Source: Alteromonas sp. V450 (GTDB taxonomy: Bacteria > Pseudomonadota > Gammaproteobacteria > Enterobacterales > Alteromonadaceae). From it: 64,000 nt of DNA. Both the position numbers and the translations under genes were made by a program. Positions 44,901 to 55,776 of the stretch are shown one piece after another. The stretch covers positions 2,356,001 through 2,420,000 of the forward strand of contig NZ_MODU01000004.1 in the NCBI RefSeq assembly GCF_001885075.1, in the 5' to 3' direction. The stretch's first letter is position 1, and each line of letters opens with the position of its first letter. The notes beneath the pieces were generated by a model. It ran no database searches. It worked only from the letters and a program-made list of their open reading frames with translations, and was not told the origin of the DNA.

Positions 44901-46367
44901 CTAGTATCTGAGCCAGGTGTTGGCACCATTGCAACGGGTGTAGCGAAAGCCTATGCCGACCTTATCACCGTTTCAGGTTACGACGGCGGTACAGGTGCAA
45001 GCCCGCTAACATCAGTCAAGTATGCGGGTAGCCCATTTGAGCTTGGTTTGTCTGAAACGCAACAAGCGCTTATTGAAAACGGCTTACGTCACAAAGTACG
45101 CGTGCAAACCGACGGTGGTTTGAAAACGGGCTTAGACGTAGTTAAAGCCGGTATTCTAGGTGCTGAGAGCTTCGGTTTTGGTACAGGGCCTATGGTCGCG
45201 CTTGGTTGTAAATACTTGCGTATTTGCCACTTGAATAACTGTGCAACGGGTGTTGCAACGCAGGATCAAAAACTGCGTGACGACCACTTCATTGGCTTAC
45301 CTGACATGGTAATGAACTACTTCAAGTTTATTGCTCAAGAAGTGCGTGAAATAATGGCGTCTATGGGTATTGCTAAGTTCGACGACCTTGTTGGTCGTAC
45401 AGAATTGCTTAAAGTTTTAGATGGCATTACCGCTAAGCAAAACCGTTTAGATTTGTCTCCGTTACTAGCGCAGCCTAAAGCAGGCGACCATACGCGCTTA
45501 TTCTGCTCACAAACGACTAACGCACCTGTCGATAAAGGTGAGTTGAACGCGCAGATGCTTAAAGACGGCCAGCAAGCGGTCGTTGACGGTAAATCTATTA
45601 CCCTTAAATACCCAATTCGCAATACGGATCGTTCTGTCGGCGCATTGTTATCAGGTGAAATCGCTAAACACCACGGTAACCACGACTTTGAAGATACACC
45701 TATCAAAGTTGAGCTTACCGGTACAGCGGGTCAGAGTTTCGGTGTGTGGAACGCTGGCGGTTTGCATATGCACCTTGAAGGTGATGCCAACGATTATGTA
45801 GGTAAAGGGATGACCGGCGGTAAGCTTGTTATTCACCCACCTCGCAATATCTCTTACGACGCCCACGACAGCGCCATTATGGGTAACACCTGCCTTTACG
45901 GTGCAACAGGCGGTAAGCTGTTTGCAGCAGGCCGTGCTGGTGAGCGTTTTGGCGTGCGTAACTCTGGTGCCATTGCGGTAGTTGAAGGCATTGGCGATAA
46001 CGGCTGTGAATATATGACAGGCGGTATCGTAGCTGTACTTGGCCCGGTTGGTGTTAACTTCGGTGCCGGTATGACAGGTGGTTTTGCTTATCTTATGGAT
46101 GATGGCGATGACCTTGATAACCGTGTAAATGCTGAACTGGTCGATGTAATGCCAATTGAAGATAAAGCAATTCTTGCTGAGCACTTACGTGGCTTAATTA
46201 ATCAGCATTACGAAGAAACAGGAAGCGAGCACTCGTTGTCGTTGCTTACTGACTTCGCCGCAACGCTGAAACGCTTCAAGCTTATTAAGCCAAAAACCAG
46301 TGATGTGAAAAACTTGCTTGGTCACATCAGCCGTTCAAGTGCTGAATTACGCATTCAGGCTCAGTAG
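41901..46367 (+). CDS. gltB: Glutamate synthase [NADPH] large subunit
   Basis: 1,488 residues, normal length. The class II glutaminase domain follows a 12-residue propeptide; the catalytic Cys is C13 in [12 protein letters not shown]. Next come the central domain, the FMN-binding synthase domain ([20 protein letters not shown], then the cluster region [13 protein letters not shown]) and the C-terminal beta-helix with repeated glycine-rich turns ([21 protein letters not shown]). With GltD it converts glutamine and 2-oxoglutarate to two glutamates. It starts with AAGGAG upstream and is 13 bases from gltD. Confidence 0.97.
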   Translation: MSLYNPNDSRDNCGFGLIAHTHGEASHELVTTAIHGLDRMQHRGGIAADGKTGDGCGLLLQKPDAFFHAIAEENGWKLSKKYGVGMIFLSQDPVLAQAAREVLNEELEKETLSVVGWREVPVDHSVLGELALTGVPQIEQVFVNAPAGWRKRDLERRLYMIRRRAEKRLEKDPDFYVACLSGLVTIYKGLVMPKDLPAFYHDLADERMQSAICVFHQRFSTNTLPRWPLAQPFRFLAHNGEINTIKGNRDWAMARAAKFATPLIPDLKDAAPFVNTEGSDSSSLDNMLELFLAGGMDLFRAMRLLVPPAYQNNKTMDDDLRAFYEFNSMHMEPWDGPAGIVLTNGRHVACNLDRNGLRPARYVITKNGFITLASEVGIWDYEQADVIEKGRVGPGEMLAVDTYTGKVWRSNEIDDDLKARHPYKEWLDKHIRRLTPIEQLDASLIGKRVFDDDAMAVYHKLHAYSYEEIQQVVKVLAKDGQEAVGSMGDDTPMAVMSSRQRTVYDYFRQQFAQVTNPPIDPLRENHVMSLATCIGREQNVFSETSGYADRVLFDSPVLMYTDLKQLREFNPDNYYSEVVELQYAPQEGLKKAIERVCNEVEMLVKNKRAAFVILSDRNIKQNRLVIPAAMAVGAVQRRLVEKSLRCDANIVVETASARDPHHFAVLIGLGATAIYPFLAYETIEQLCEKGELDISPMQATLNYRKGINKGLYKIMSKMGISTVASYRSSKLFEAVGINNEVMKLCFSGVTSRIQGAGFDDFHQDLVNLNRIAWLKRKSVDHGGLLKYVHGGEYHAYNPDVVSTLQKAVVSGNYDDYQQYAKLVNERAPAHIRDLLAINPDCDPIDISEVEAPENLFPRFDTAAMSIGALSPEAHEALAIAMNRLGGQSNSGEGGEHPSRFGTEKNSKIKQVASGRFGVTPHYLVNANVIQIKVAQGAKPGEGGQLPGDKVNKYIAQLRFSVPGVTLISPPPHHDIYSIEDLAQLIFDLKQVNPTALISVKLVSEPGVGTIATGVAKAYADLITVSGYDGGTGASPLTSVKYAGSPFELGLSETQQALIENGLRHKVRVQTDGGLKTGLDVVKAGILGAESFGFGTGPMVALGCKYLRICHLNNCATGVATQDQKLRDDHFIGLPDMVMNYFKFIAQEVREIMASMGIAKFDDLVGRTELLKVLDGITAKQNRLDLSPLLAQPKAGDHTRLFCSQTTNAPVDKGELNAQMLKDGQQAVVDGKSITLKYPIRNTDRSVGALLSGEIAKHHGNHDFEDTPIKVELTGTAGQSFGVWNAGGLHMHLEGDANDYVGKGMTGGKLVIHPPRNISYDAHDSAIMGNTCLYGATGGKLFAAGRAGERFGVRNSGAIAVVEGIGDNGCEYMTGGIVAVLGPVGVNFGAGMTGGFAYLMDDGDDLDNRVNAELVDVMPIEDKAILAEHLRGLINQHYEETGSEHSLSLLTDFAATLKRFKLIKPKTSDVKNLLGHISRSSAELRIQAQ

Positions 46368-46377
46368 GAGGATTTAG

Positions 46378-47796
<1,419 letters not shown>

Positions 47797-47823
47797 ACGT
47801 TGTAGCCCCTTAAAAAATAGTTA

Positions 47824-47858
47824 AAAGCTCGGTAGCTATTGCTCCGAGCTTTTTTTAT
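47824..47858 (+). terminator. Rho-independent terminator of gltBD
   Basis: Stem AAAGCTCGG / CCGAGCTTT with a small inner AGC/GCT pairing, followed by a run of T. Confidence 0.85.
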
Positions 47859-47978
47859 ATGCCTGACCGGAAAAAAACGTTATCTTATCAATCAGGGTTT
47901 ACTTGCAAATTCACCTCGTATAAAAATGTGCTAGGCCCACCATTAACACTATGTATCTTAAAGGCATGGAGCAAAACA

Positions 47979-48389
47979 ATGAATAAAATAATCTCACGTA
48001 CTCACTCCTTTAAAGTCGGCTTTTTTGCCGCGTTATCTTTAACTTCTACTGTTGCAATGAGCAATACAGTTGCAATAGAAGGCGAAAGAGCAAAAGTCGA
48101 AAAGCCAGCCACGATTATCTGTCCAGCTCAATTCCACAGTATCAAGCTGATTGATGATGCTAGCCAGTGCCAGCAATTTAAAACAGAGATCCCGGCAGCA
48201 ATGGTTTACTATTCGAAACACAAACCCAGCGACCTTATTTCATTTTATCAAGGGCAGAACGATAGTTTTAAAGTTCATGCTCCTGTCAACGATCGCACAC
48301 TTATTACTTCACTCGATAAACAAACACGAATAGTTGTTTCTCCAGACAATGCAGGATCACAAATCGATATCTTAATTGCGTCAAAGTAA
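47979..48389 (+). CDS. Hypothetical exported protein, 136 residues
   Basis: It starts at ATG 47979 with GGAG eight bases upstream; the frame is open further left but without a ribosome site. A signal peptide of about 30 residues (VGFFAALSLTSTVAMSN) is followed by a small mature domain with two cysteines (TIICPAQF and DDASQCQQF) that could form a disulfide in the periplasm. Family not recognised. It stands alone. Confidence 0.65.
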   Translation: MNKIISRTHSFKVGFFAALSLTSTVAMSNTVAIEGERAKVEKPATIICPAQFHSIKLIDDASQCQQFKTEIPAAMVYYSKHKPSDLISFYQGQNDSFKVHAPVNDRTLITSLDKQTRIVVSPDNAGSQIDILIASK

Positions 48390-48585
48390 CTTTTTATCAG
48401 CCTCATCATTCATATTGGCATCGGCTTTGCTATTTCTTTACTGAGCGTTAATCAATATCAAGCAGCGTCATTTTTCTGGCGCATTTGTTGAGCGTTCAAA
48501 AATAGGGGTGTTATGCAAACTGCTGCACAAATAAAAACACGCTTGTACACGAAGCACGATATTTTTGAAATGTGTGAGGATTACG

Positions 48586-49173
48586 ATGGAATTGGCAATT
48601 ATTCTTTTGATGTTACTTATTGTCGTCGCACTGGGCGCCATAAAACTCTCTGACGGTGGCGTGGCATTCCCGTTTAGACGAAAACCCCAACTGTTCACGC
48701 CAGTGGAACATTCGTTTTTGAATCTGATTGAGCAGGCAATGGGAAGAGAGTTTAGGATCGTATGTCGGGTACGCCTGAATGATTTAGTATCTGTGCGTCA
48801 ATCCACAAGCAAGAAAATGGCAAGCCAAGCATTAAGCAGAGCATCTAGTCGGCAGCTTGATTTCGTATTAGTTGATAAGCAAGACATGACTCCTGTTCTC
48901 GCTATAGACCTTGTGCACAGCCAAGGAAAAGACGGATATAAAGCGCAAAAAGATTGGTTTGTAACCGGTGCATTAGACGCTGCGGGTTTACCCCACGCAC
49001 GCATTAAAGTGAAGTCAGGTTACAGTGTTGAAGACATTCGTGATTGCCTTGAAAACAAGCTTATTCCATACCGACGTATTCAACAAAAGATGGCACAACT
49101 TCCCACTCACAACCCAGAGCCACCAAAGCGTCCCACGCGTCCCGTACGCTCTAGTCGACCTGCAGCAGCATAG
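48586..49173 (+). CDS. DUF2726 membrane-anchored protein
   Basis: 195 residues from ATG 48586 with GAGGA upstream. One N-terminal membrane helix is followed by the DUF2726 domain (FTPVEHSFLNLIEQAMGREF, QLDFVLVDKQDMTPVLAIDL, then KVKSGYSVEDIRDCL), which has a nuclease-like (PD-(D/E)XK-type) pattern with D...D residues. The tail is basic and proline-rich (PKRPTRPVRSSRP). Role unknown; possibly a nucleic-acid-acting protein at the membrane. A terminator follows. Confidence 0.82.
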   Translation: MELAIILLMLLIVVALGAIKLSDGGVAFPFRRKPQLFTPVEHSFLNLIEQAMGREFRIVCRVRLNDLVSVRQSTSKKMASQALSRASSRQLDFVLVDKQDMTPVLAIDLVHSQGKDGYKAQKDWFVTGALDAAGLPHARIKVKSGYSVEDIRDCLENKLIPYRRIQQKMAQLPTHNPEPPKRPTRPVRSSRPAAA

Positions 49174-49218
49174 ATTCATAAGCGCGTTATAGATTTTATC
49201 ACCGTATAGCGACATTAC

Positions 49219-49266
49219 GCCTTTGGTACTGCAATACATTCAATTGCAGTAACAAAGGCTTTTTTC
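49219..49266 (+). terminator. Hairpin terminator after DUF2726 gene
   Basis: GCCTTTG...ACTGCAAT pairs with ATTGCAGT...AAAGGC around ACATTCA, followed by TTTTTT. Confidence 0.75.
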
Positions 49267-49336
49267 TGTCAGTTTCATAGGTTTGCTTATACAATTACGT
49301 TGAATGTATATAAACGACGAATCACGCGGTAAAGTT

Positions 49337-50038
49337 ATGAAAAAAATTGGTATTCTCGGTGCAATGGACGAAGAGGTGGCATTGCTGAAAGCGTCACTTT
49401 GGAACGTTAAAGAAACACAGTGGAAACATCTCACGTTTTATGAAGGTACTCTGAATGATATGGAAGTAGTACTTGTAAAATGTGGTATCGGTAAAGTTGC
49501 TGCAACTATTGCAACCACGGTACTTATTGAACAATTTTCGCCGGATGCCGTCGTCAACACGGGTTCAGCTGGCGGATTTGATGAAAACCTCAATATTGGT
49601 GATTTAGTTATCGCGAGTCATGTTATTCATCACGATGCTGACCTCACTCATTTTGGTTATAAATTGGGGCAGTGTGCTGGTATGCCAGAAGATTTTCGCT
49701 GTAATACCACACTTATGGACACAGCCAGGGCTGCAGCCGCTCAAATAACGTCACTACAATCAACGACTGGCCTAGTTTGCACAGGCGACGCCTTTATAGG
49801 GAGTGATGAGGCTGTTGCAGATTTACGCACAAAGTTTCCAGAAATGAAAGCCGTTGAAATGGAAGGTGCTGCGATAGGGCAAACATGTTACATGTTAGAA
49901 ACACCATTTTTAGTTATTCGTTCACTTTCTGACATTGCAGGGAAAACATCCTCGGTGAGCTTCAAAGAGTATCTTGACGTTGCCGCCAAACATTCCGCGC
50001 AGCTTGTTATGGCTATGATAAAAGCACTCGCAAAATAG
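49337..50038 (+). CDS. mtnN: 5'-methylthioadenosine/S-adenosylhomocysteine nucleosidase
   Basis: 233 residues from ATG 49337. The start MKKIGILGAMDEEVALLK is the typical opening. Catalytic Glu near 12, nucleoside pocket VVNTGSAGGFDENLNIGD, the Glu of VEMEGAAIGQ (ribose) and the catalytic Asp of RSLSDIAG are all present. It cleaves MTA and SAH, and is relevant to polyamine synthesis and autoinducer-2. The stop directly abuts the next start. Confidence 0.96.
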   Translation: MKKIGILGAMDEEVALLKASLWNVKETQWKHLTFYEGTLNDMEVVLVKCGIGKVAATIATTVLIEQFSPDAVVNTGSAGGFDENLNIGDLVIASHVIHHDADLTHFGYKLGQCAGMPEDFRCNTTLMDTARAAAAQITSLQSTTGLVCTGDAFIGSDEAVADLRTKFPEMKAVEMEGAAIGQTCYMLETPFLVIRSLSDIAGKTSSVSFKEYLDVAAKHSAQLVMAMIKALAK

Positions 50039-50977
50039 ATGTTTGAAACGCTTAGCGAGCCTAGATATTCATCGCTAGTAATACTTTGGTTGGCTATCGC
50101 AGTAGATGCACTATGGCGATGGCCCCAGAGTAGTCACCCTCTTACGTTTATGCGCTACCTTTTTCACCAAATGGGAAAAAAGGTCCTCCCCTCTTCTGAC
50201 TTTGGCCCAATGCAGCACTATATTTCAGCAACGCTGGCTGTAATCTTACTCATAGGTCCCTTGGCTATTTGTATCCATATTCTCATCAATATGGCCGAAT
50301 ACCCGGTTTTTTTTGAAGGGTTTATATTATTATCTCTAGTGGATTTCGGCTTTCAACGCCAACAATATAAAAAGGTTTTAGCCTGTGTTGGCAGAAATAA
50401 GAAGTCGTTAGCAAGGGAAATGGTAGCCACAATTACTGCACGGCAATGCCACTTATTGTCCGATATTGGCGTTGCAAAAGCAGCAATAGAGTCTCTTTGG
50501 CTGAAATTCCTTTACCTCTATTGCGGCGTGCTTTTCTACTACGTTGTTTTGGGGCCTATCGCAGCACTAATTTATCGCTTACTGCTTCTGGCGTCTTGGC
50601 AATGGCATTATCGCAATCCTAGTATGCGATACTTTGCTATTCCAGCCAGAACGATAGTAAATGTGTTAGTTATCCCTCCTTGCGTAGTAGGCTCAGTAGG
50701 TTTAATGAGTATCAGTCATCCAGTAAGGGCAATTAGAGCACTTTACAAAGCTGCCGCTCGAGATAAAACGTCGCTTATTCTTGCGCTCTTTGGCGGTGTG
50801 TTAGATGTAAAGCTTGGAGGCCCTGCTATGTACGCTGACCAAAAGATTCGCAATGTCAGGGTTGGTGGGGCAAATGAGGTTAAGTACTCTCATATGCTTA
50901 ACGCTAAACAACTCATCGAATTCGCAATGATATCTGTAGCTACTATGTATTCGCTCATTATAATTGTTTTTAAATAG
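50039..50977 (+). CDS. CobD/CbiB-like integral membrane protein
   Basis: 312 residues with about five membrane helices and CobD/CbiB-like features (KFLYLYCGVLFYYVVLGPIAALIYRLLLL, and the late GGVLDVKLGGPAMYADQK). CobD/CbiB attaches aminopropanol to cobyric acid. No other cobalamin gene is in the window, and similar stand-alone homologues are found next to mtnN in related genera. They may have lost B12 function. The ATG directly follows the mtnN stop, so the two are co-translated. Confidence 0.72.
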   Translation: MFETLSEPRYSSLVILWLAIAVDALWRWPQSSHPLTFMRYLFHQMGKKVLPSSDFGPMQHYISATLAVILLIGPLAICIHILINMAEYPVFFEGFILLSLVDFGFQRQQYKKVLACVGRNKKSLAREMVATITARQCHLLSDIGVAKAAIESLWLKFLYLYCGVLFYYVVLGPIAALIYRLLLLASWQWHYRNPSMRYFAIPARTIVNVLVIPPCVVGSVGLMSISHPVRAIRALYKAAARDKTSLILALFGGVLDVKLGGPAMYADQKIRNVRVGGANEVKYSHMLNAKQLIEFAMISVATMYSLIIIVFK

Positions 50978-51104
50978 GACGATGGCACACGTATGACCAG
51001 TTCTTTGTAAACTGAAAACGGGTTTAAAAGGTATAAACTTAAATGCATAAGCGTTATACTTTAGTTTAACTTTTAACTCGTACAGATTAAGAACAGGTAG
51101 TTCA

Positions 51105-51509
51105 ATGCGAATTGTTTTTGCAAGCTTTCTTGTCATCATCGGCGTCACGCTTTTTATGACGTTGCAGTGTACTGCAAAAGCAACGTCTCAAGCATCTGTA
51201 GCAGCGTCTCCTTACCTTATTGAACGAGTTGCAAATAATGACTGGCTCCTAATCGATGTCCGTTCGCCGCAAGAGTTCGCAGATGGTCACATTCCGGGCG
51301 CGGTAAATATTCCTCATGAAAACATCAATGATTATCTTAGCGAATTAGAAGGCCACAAAAACAAGCCTATCATTATATATTGTCGCTCTGGCAGACGAGC
51401 AAAACTGGCCATGAAAGTATTGGAAGAGCTCGACTTTTCTGAAGTCATGCACTTAGAAGGTGATATGTTAGGCTGGAGCGCCGCAGGCATGACAGTTGAC
51501 AGAATGTAG
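51105..51509 (+). CDS. Rhodanese-like exported protein
   Basis: 134 residues. N-terminal hydrophobic signal (about 1-24; lipobox-like LQC at 20-22 is possible), then one rhodanese domain with LIDVRSPQEFADGHIPGAVNIP and the active loop IYCRSGRRA (Cys93). Periplasmic rhodaneses transfer sulfur or act in redox; the partner is unknown. It is single, with GAACAGG upstream. Confidence 0.88.
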   Translation: MRIVFASFLVIIGVTLFMTLQCTAKATSQASVAASPYLIERVANNDWLLIDVRSPQEFADGHIPGAVNIPHENINDYLSELEGHKNKPIIIYCRSGRRAKLAMKVLEELDFSEVMHLEGDMLGWSAAGMTVDRM

Positions 51510-51643
51510 CTGTGATCTTTAGCTAGTTTTTTTGTACCTTCAGCTGAACAAGTTTTACTGTGTTGTTGCCCCTTGGCTGATTACTGTGTGTAAATGATCC
51601 CCTGTGATACACTCTTTTTATTCAACAATTGCATGAACCTCCT

Positions 51644-52045
51644 ATGAAAATAGATATCGCTACCCCTGCCATGTTGTTTCCGGCAATTTCTTTATTGCTT
51701 TTAGCCTATACCAATCGCTTTTTAACTCTTGCAACTATCATCAGAAACTTTTCGAAAGAAGAAAAGGATGACAATACGCAAGCACAAATAAAAAATCTTC
51801 GATTGCGTATTCAGCTTATTAAGCGCATGCAAATAGCGGGTGTGGGCAGCTTTTTTCTGTGCGTGGTATCTATGCTGGCGATTTACCTTACCTATCAACA
51901 AGTAGGCAACTGGGTATTCGCTGCAAGCTTAGTGTCGTTGCTATATTCACTATGGATGTCGGTAAGAGAAATTTTGATTTCTGTGGAAGCATTAGATGTA
52001 CACCTTGACGGAATGAAAAACGCTCCACAAAAAGAAAAAGTATGA
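51644..52045 (+). CDS. DUF2721 membrane protein
   Basis: 133 residues from ATG 51644 (MKIDIATPAMLFPAISLLLLAYTNRF). Three membrane helices with a cytoplasmic charged loop between helix 1 and 2 (NFSKEEKDDNTQAQIKNLRLRI), and the C-terminal SVREILISVEALDVHL typical of DUF2721. Role unknown. Its stop overlaps the start of the acetyltransferase by four bases. Confidence 0.8.
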   Translation: MKIDIATPAMLFPAISLLLLAYTNRFLTLATIIRNFSKEEKDDNTQAQIKNLRLRIQLIKRMQIAGVGSFFLCVVSMLAIYLTYQQVGNWVFAASLVSLLYSLWMSVREILISVEALDVHLDGMKNAPQKEKV

Positions 52046-52638
52046 AACCCTCTAACCATCTGAGCCACATAATTCAGAGTGACATTTACTACGAGCCGTT
52101 AGCGCCTGAGTTTTTTGCTGGCGTTATTTCTCTTGGTAACCTAGTGCACGGAGACAACTACCTGACCGATGCGTTGCTCGCTGACTACTACACCAAGAGT
52201 TTTGTTGGCAATACTAATGCTAGCTGGGTAGCACTATACAAAAATAAAGTGGTAGGTTTCAGGCTTACCTTTGCACATACGCAGTGGCAAACCGATGAGT
52301 GGTGTACGCCTACTCTTTGGCCCGTAGAGTCAAATACCGTGTGTTATTTTAAATGCAACACTGTAGACCCCACCATGCAGGGTTGTGGAATTGGCAGTGC
52401 GCTATTACGCAAGTCTATAAAGTGTGCGCAAGCTCAAGGTGCAGAAGCAGGTTTAGCACATATTTGGCTGGCAAGCCCTGGTAACAGCGCATTTAAGTAC
52501 TTCACAAAAAATGGTGGGCAGCTTATCAAGAAACACCCCAACAAATGGCGCTACGCATCTATTCACGAAGGCTACGATTGCCCTGTATGCGAGGGTTATT
52601 GCGAGTGTGAAGGGGCAGAAATGCTACTTCAATTTTGA
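52042..52638 (+). CDS. GNAT family N-acetyltransferase
   Basis: 198 residues. GNAT core with the acetyl-CoA-binding GCGIGSALLRKSIKCAQAQG (about residues 115-133) and the strand-helix end of the fold in HIWLASPGNSAFKYFTKNG. The C-terminus has a Cys-rich tail (CPVCEGYCECEGAEM) that could bind metal and is unusual for the family. Substrate unknown. It is coupled to the DUF2721 gene (ATGA overlap) and followed by an FAD oxidoreductase 29 bases later. Confidence 0.85.
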   Translation: MKPSNHLSHIIQSDIYYEPLAPEFFAGVISLGNLVHGDNYLTDALLADYYTKSFVGNTNASWVALYKNKVVGFRLTFAHTQWQTDEWCTPTLWPVESNTVCYFKCNTVDPTMQGCGIGSALLRKSIKCAQAQGAEAGLAHIWLASPGNSAFKYFTKNGGQLIKKHPNKWRYASIHEGYDCPVCEGYCECEGAEMLLQF

Positions 52639-52667
52639 GCATATCTTCCTACAAAACGTTTTAATCT

Positions 52668-54026
52668 ATGATCTACGACCCCCTTATTTCCCGCGGCGTT
52701 TCATCAATGTTGCCTGCGCCCGACAGTTACTGGCACGCTACACACAAAGTGCCTACACTGCCGCCGTTGAACAAAAAGGTTAATTCCGAATACCTTGTTA
52801 TAGGTGGTGGCTATACGGGCCTATCCGCTGCAATCACGCTTGCTCAAGCTAAGCAAGACGTTACGTTACTTGATGCAAATTCACTCGGGTTTGGCTGTGC
52901 AGGCCGTAACGGAGGTTTTATTTTATCGGGTAGCGGCCGATTGAGCTTAAGCGCCATAGAAGACAAGTGGGGTCGTGATGTCGCCAGAGCTATGCAGAGC
53001 GAGTTTGATGGCGCAGTACACCTGCTTAAACAACGTATTGCAGACTTTGATATGCAGGTCGATTTGGTAGAAGGCCCATATTTAAAACTGGCTCACAACC
53101 CAAAGCAAGCCGAGCAGCTGTACGCCAGTGCCAACCATCTTGCTTCTCATTTCAATGTACCGAGCACTCTAGTTAGTGAAAAAGACCTTACTGCGCGCTT
53201 TGGTATTGAAGGGGCGTATGGTAGCGTCGAGCTAAAGGGTGCATGCTTACACCCATTAAAATTAGTAAGCGAATATGCAAGAGTAGCAAAGGAGCTTGGC
53301 GCAACGCTTTTTTTCGACTCACCAGCCATTCGCATTGAAAAGCACAAGACCGGATATACAGTTACAACACCCAGCGGGTCAGTTTCGGCCAAACACATAC
53401 TCATTACTACTAATGCTTATACTCCTAAGCGCTTTCATGACAGCGTAGACAATAAGCAATTTCCTGTTCAGTCGAGTATTTTTGTCACTGCGCCATTGAC
53501 CCATGAACAGCGCGCAAAGTCTGGCCTAACCACGCCAATGAGCTTTATGGATACACGGATGATGAAGTACTACTACCGTGTACTGCCAGATGGCCGATTG
53601 TTGTTTGGCGGCCGTGGAGCCGTAAAAGGTAAAGATGCAGAAAACGCGTCAGAGAAACAGCGCTTATACCGTGCTATGGTAAAAAGCTTCCCTTCACTTA
53701 GCGGTATAGCCATGGATTACTTTTGGAGTGGTTGGGTAAGTGTATCGCTAGACAGTATGCCGCGTATTTTTGTCGACGATGGAACTAACGACTACAATGC
53801 AAGCCGCCCTACGGGTAATATTGGCTATGCCATGGGCTATTGCGGCTCAGGTGTTTCCTTTGCTGCTTTTGCAGGGCAGCGACTCGCTCAACGTATGATG
53901 GCTAGCGATGACGTCGATTTATCGCTTCCCCTGTATCGTTCTCCTTTGAAAACCTACCCCTTTGCTAAAGCAAGAAGGCTGGCACTGCATGGCTTGTACC
54001 AATGGGCGAAAATAGCAGAACGCTAG
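52668..54026 (+). CDS. FAD-dependent oxidoreductase (PuuB/OrdL-like)
   Basis: 452 residues, DAO fold. The N-terminal FAD motif is YLVIGGGYTGLSAAITLAQ and the C-terminal substrate-side segment is GYAMGYCGSGVSFAAFAGQR. Resembles gamma-glutamylputrescine oxidases and related amine or imino-acid oxidases. A role in polyamine or amino-acid oxidation is plausible, but no other puu gene is present. Same direction as the GNAT gene. Confidence 0.83.
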   Translation: MIYDPLISRGVSSMLPAPDSYWHATHKVPTLPPLNKKVNSEYLVIGGGYTGLSAAITLAQAKQDVTLLDANSLGFGCAGRNGGFILSGSGRLSLSAIEDKWGRDVARAMQSEFDGAVHLLKQRIADFDMQVDLVEGPYLKLAHNPKQAEQLYASANHLASHFNVPSTLVSEKDLTARFGIEGAYGSVELKGACLHPLKLVSEYARVAKELGATLFFDSPAIRIEKHKTGYTVTTPSGSVSAKHILITTNAYTPKRFHDSVDNKQFPVQSSIFVTAPLTHEQRAKSGLTTPMSFMDTRMMKYYYRVLPDGRLLFGGRGAVKGKDAENASEKQRLYRAMVKSFPSLSGIAMDYFWSGWVSVSLDSMPRIFVDDGTNDYNASRPTGNIGYAMGYCGSGVSFAAFAGQRLAQRMMASDDVDLSLPLYRSPLKTYPFAKARRLALHGLYQWAKIAER

Positions 54027-54123
54027 TAATGGTTATAAATTGCGATTCACCTTAATGTTAAGCATTGCATACTGACTATAAATCAGGCTATTTTAGGTTT
54101 CTATTCTTTGACGGAGTCACCTC

Positions 54124-54477
54124 ATGTCATATATCGATGCCTTTGCTGTAGCCGTTCCCACTGAAAATAAAGCGTTATACATTGAACACGCCAAGCTTGC
54201 TGGCGATATCTTTAAAGAATATGGCGCGACTAAAATACTCGAAGCCTGGGGTGACGATGTCCCCGACGGAGAAGTAACGTCGTTTCCTTTAGCGGTAAAA
54301 GCCAAAGAAAATGAAACCGTGGTGTTTTCTATCGCGTTCTGGCCATCAAAAGAAGTACGTGATACTGCGTGGCAAAAAGTAATGGAAGACCCACGAATGC
54401 AGGAAAACGAAAACCCCATGCCTTTTGACGGTAAACGCCTTATTTACGGAGGCTTCGCTCCTATTCTCGAATTATAA
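54124..54477 (+). CDS. DUF1428 family protein
   Basis: 117 residues matching DUF1428: the start MSYIDAFAVAVPTENKALYIEHA, the middle EAWGDDVPDGEVTSFPLAVKA and the end PFDGKRLIYGGFAPILEL. A dimeric alpha/beta-barrel (ferredoxin-like) protein of unknown role, cytoplasmic. Good GACGGAG ribosome site. It converges with the coiled-coil membrane protein. Confidence 0.9.
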   Translation: MSYIDAFAVAVPTENKALYIEHAKLAGDIFKEYGATKILEAWGDDVPDGEVTSFPLAVKAKENETVVFSIAFWPSKEVRDTAWQKVMEDPRMQENENPMPFDGKRLIYGGFAPILEL

Positions 54478-54492
54478 CGGTATAGCTTTCAG

Positions 54493-55182
54493 CTATTTCA
54501 TATCGTCAATTTTCGCCAACGCCGACGGCAAATCGGCGGCTAATTTTTTGTACCGGCGGTATACAATAAAAACGACCACACTGTTTATCAAAAGCTGTGT
54601 TCCCCACAGCTTGAAGGTATTAAACATCAGTACATTAAATACGGCGAGTGCCAGCAATCCACACCACAAAGCTAAGCATCCATAGAGGCTAATTTTCCAG
54701 TAATGTAATTGTTGTTTTAGTTGGTTTTGTTTAAACGCCAACATTGACTGAACGTCTAAGGTCTGGACCTTCCACTGTTTTTGCCTTACCCAATATCCCC
54801 ATGCCCCGAAAGCGGCGGGAATAGGTGTAAGTACCATGAAAAGCAAAAATTGATACGTGCTAAGTGGCTCAAACAACACCAAAGTTAAACACCACACAGA
54901 CACCGCTAGCCCGAGCACCAAATCAACGGCGCCTTTTAGTTTAAGTTTAAATCTTGCGCTCTTGGTTTCTTTAATCAGTGCATCTGTATCTACTGAAGGG
55001 GTTGCATCCTTGTAGGCACTTTGCCACTGAGCAAGTTGCTTATCTAATTCGTTCATTTGCGTGTTGTTATCGGCCATACTTAATTTTTCTGCGCTCATGG
55101 CTTTTTTGTTATCGCTCAAGGCTTCTTTATGATCGCTCAAGGCTTTTTTATCTTCGCTCATGGCTTCTTTATGATCGCTCAT
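54493..55182 (-). CDS. Membrane protein with heptad-repeat N-terminus, coupled to ECF sigma
   Basis: 229 residues. Residues 1-50 are seven-residue repeats of the form M/L-S-D-H-K-E-A, with M or L in every seventh position (SDHKEAM, SEDKKAL, SDHKEAL, SDNKKAM), a short coiled coil rich in charge. Four membrane helices follow at about 90-205. The start overlaps the sigma-factor stop by four bases, the position usually taken by an anti-sigma factor. No known anti-sigma domain is seen. I infer a sensor or anti-sigma role from position only. Confidence 0.75.
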   Translation of the reverse strand: MSDHKEAMSEDKKALSDHKEALSDNKKAMSAEKLSMADNNTQMNELDKQLAQWQSAYKDATPSVDTDALIKETKSARFKLKLKGAVDLVLGLAVSVWCLTLVLFEPLSTYQFLLFMVLTPIPAAFGAWGYWVRQKQWKVQTLDVQSMLAFKQNQLKQQLHYWKISLYGCLALWCGLLALAVFNVLMFNTFKLWGTQLLINSVVVFIVYRRYKKLAADLPSALAKIDDMK

Positions 55183-55706
55183 GGCTGTTGCTCCATTATC
55201 TGCGTTAGCTGTTGGCGGGCGCGGCTTACTCGCTTAGCGACGGCACTCTCTTTGATACCTAACATATTGGCTATTTCCAGCTGACTGAAACCTTCTAAAA
55301 GCAAAGCCAGAACCTGTCTGTACTTTATTTCTAGCTGACGTAAGCCTGTCATGAGATCCAGCGCATTCTCTTGTGACGTGGCACCCCGAAATGAGCTGGC
55401 GCTGATTGTGTGAAAAGAATCAATCTCGCCGTCATGGGTAAACTCTTTACGCCGCCGCTCTTTAATCACGTGGTCTACCGCCTTGTTATGCGCAACTTTG
55501 GCCACAAAGGTTTTCACACTCGCCTCACCGCGAAAGCCACTATCACTGTCTTTTGAGGCTCCTTCAAAAGCGCGCCAAACCGCCAGTGACATTTCTTGTA
55601 TCAGCTCATCTTGAAGTGATTTATTAGCCTCAAATGTTGCCGCAATACGCGCCATGAGCGGCGCGTATTCACTAAGCAGTTTTTCTATTTGAATGGTTTC
55701 TTTCAC
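55179..55706 (-). CDS. ECF-type RNA polymerase sigma factor
   Basis: 175 residues, GTG start at 55706 with GGA upstream. Region 2 with LQDELIQEMSLAVWRAF and TFVAKVAHNKAVDHVIKERRRKEF; region 4 with LEIKYRQVLALLLEGFSQLEIANMLGIKESAVAKRVSRARQQL, the DNA-binding helix-turn-helix, in outline. It directs polymerase to an unknown regulon. It overlaps the downstream coiled-coil membrane gene and lies 70 bases after another membrane protein gene. Confidence 0.9.
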   Translation of the reverse strand: MKETIQIEKLLSEYAPLMARIAATFEANKSLQDELIQEMSLAVWRAFEGASKDSDSGFRGEASVKTFVAKVAHNKAVDHVIKERRRKEFTHDGEIDSFHTISASSFRGATSQENALDLMTGLRQLEIKYRQVLALLLEGFSQLEIANMLGIKESAVAKRVSRARQQLTQIMEQQP

Positions 55707-55776
55707 TGCATTTCCATTTTTATTATTTTTTAATTCAACGCTTTGAGTGAGCAGTTAAATTACGCTTTCTAGCTGA

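Noticed and set aside
45651-46184. 178-codon open frame on the minus strand within gltB
   Set aside because: It lies entirely opposite a well-conserved part of gltB, has no ribosome site and no recognisable domain. A shadow frame.
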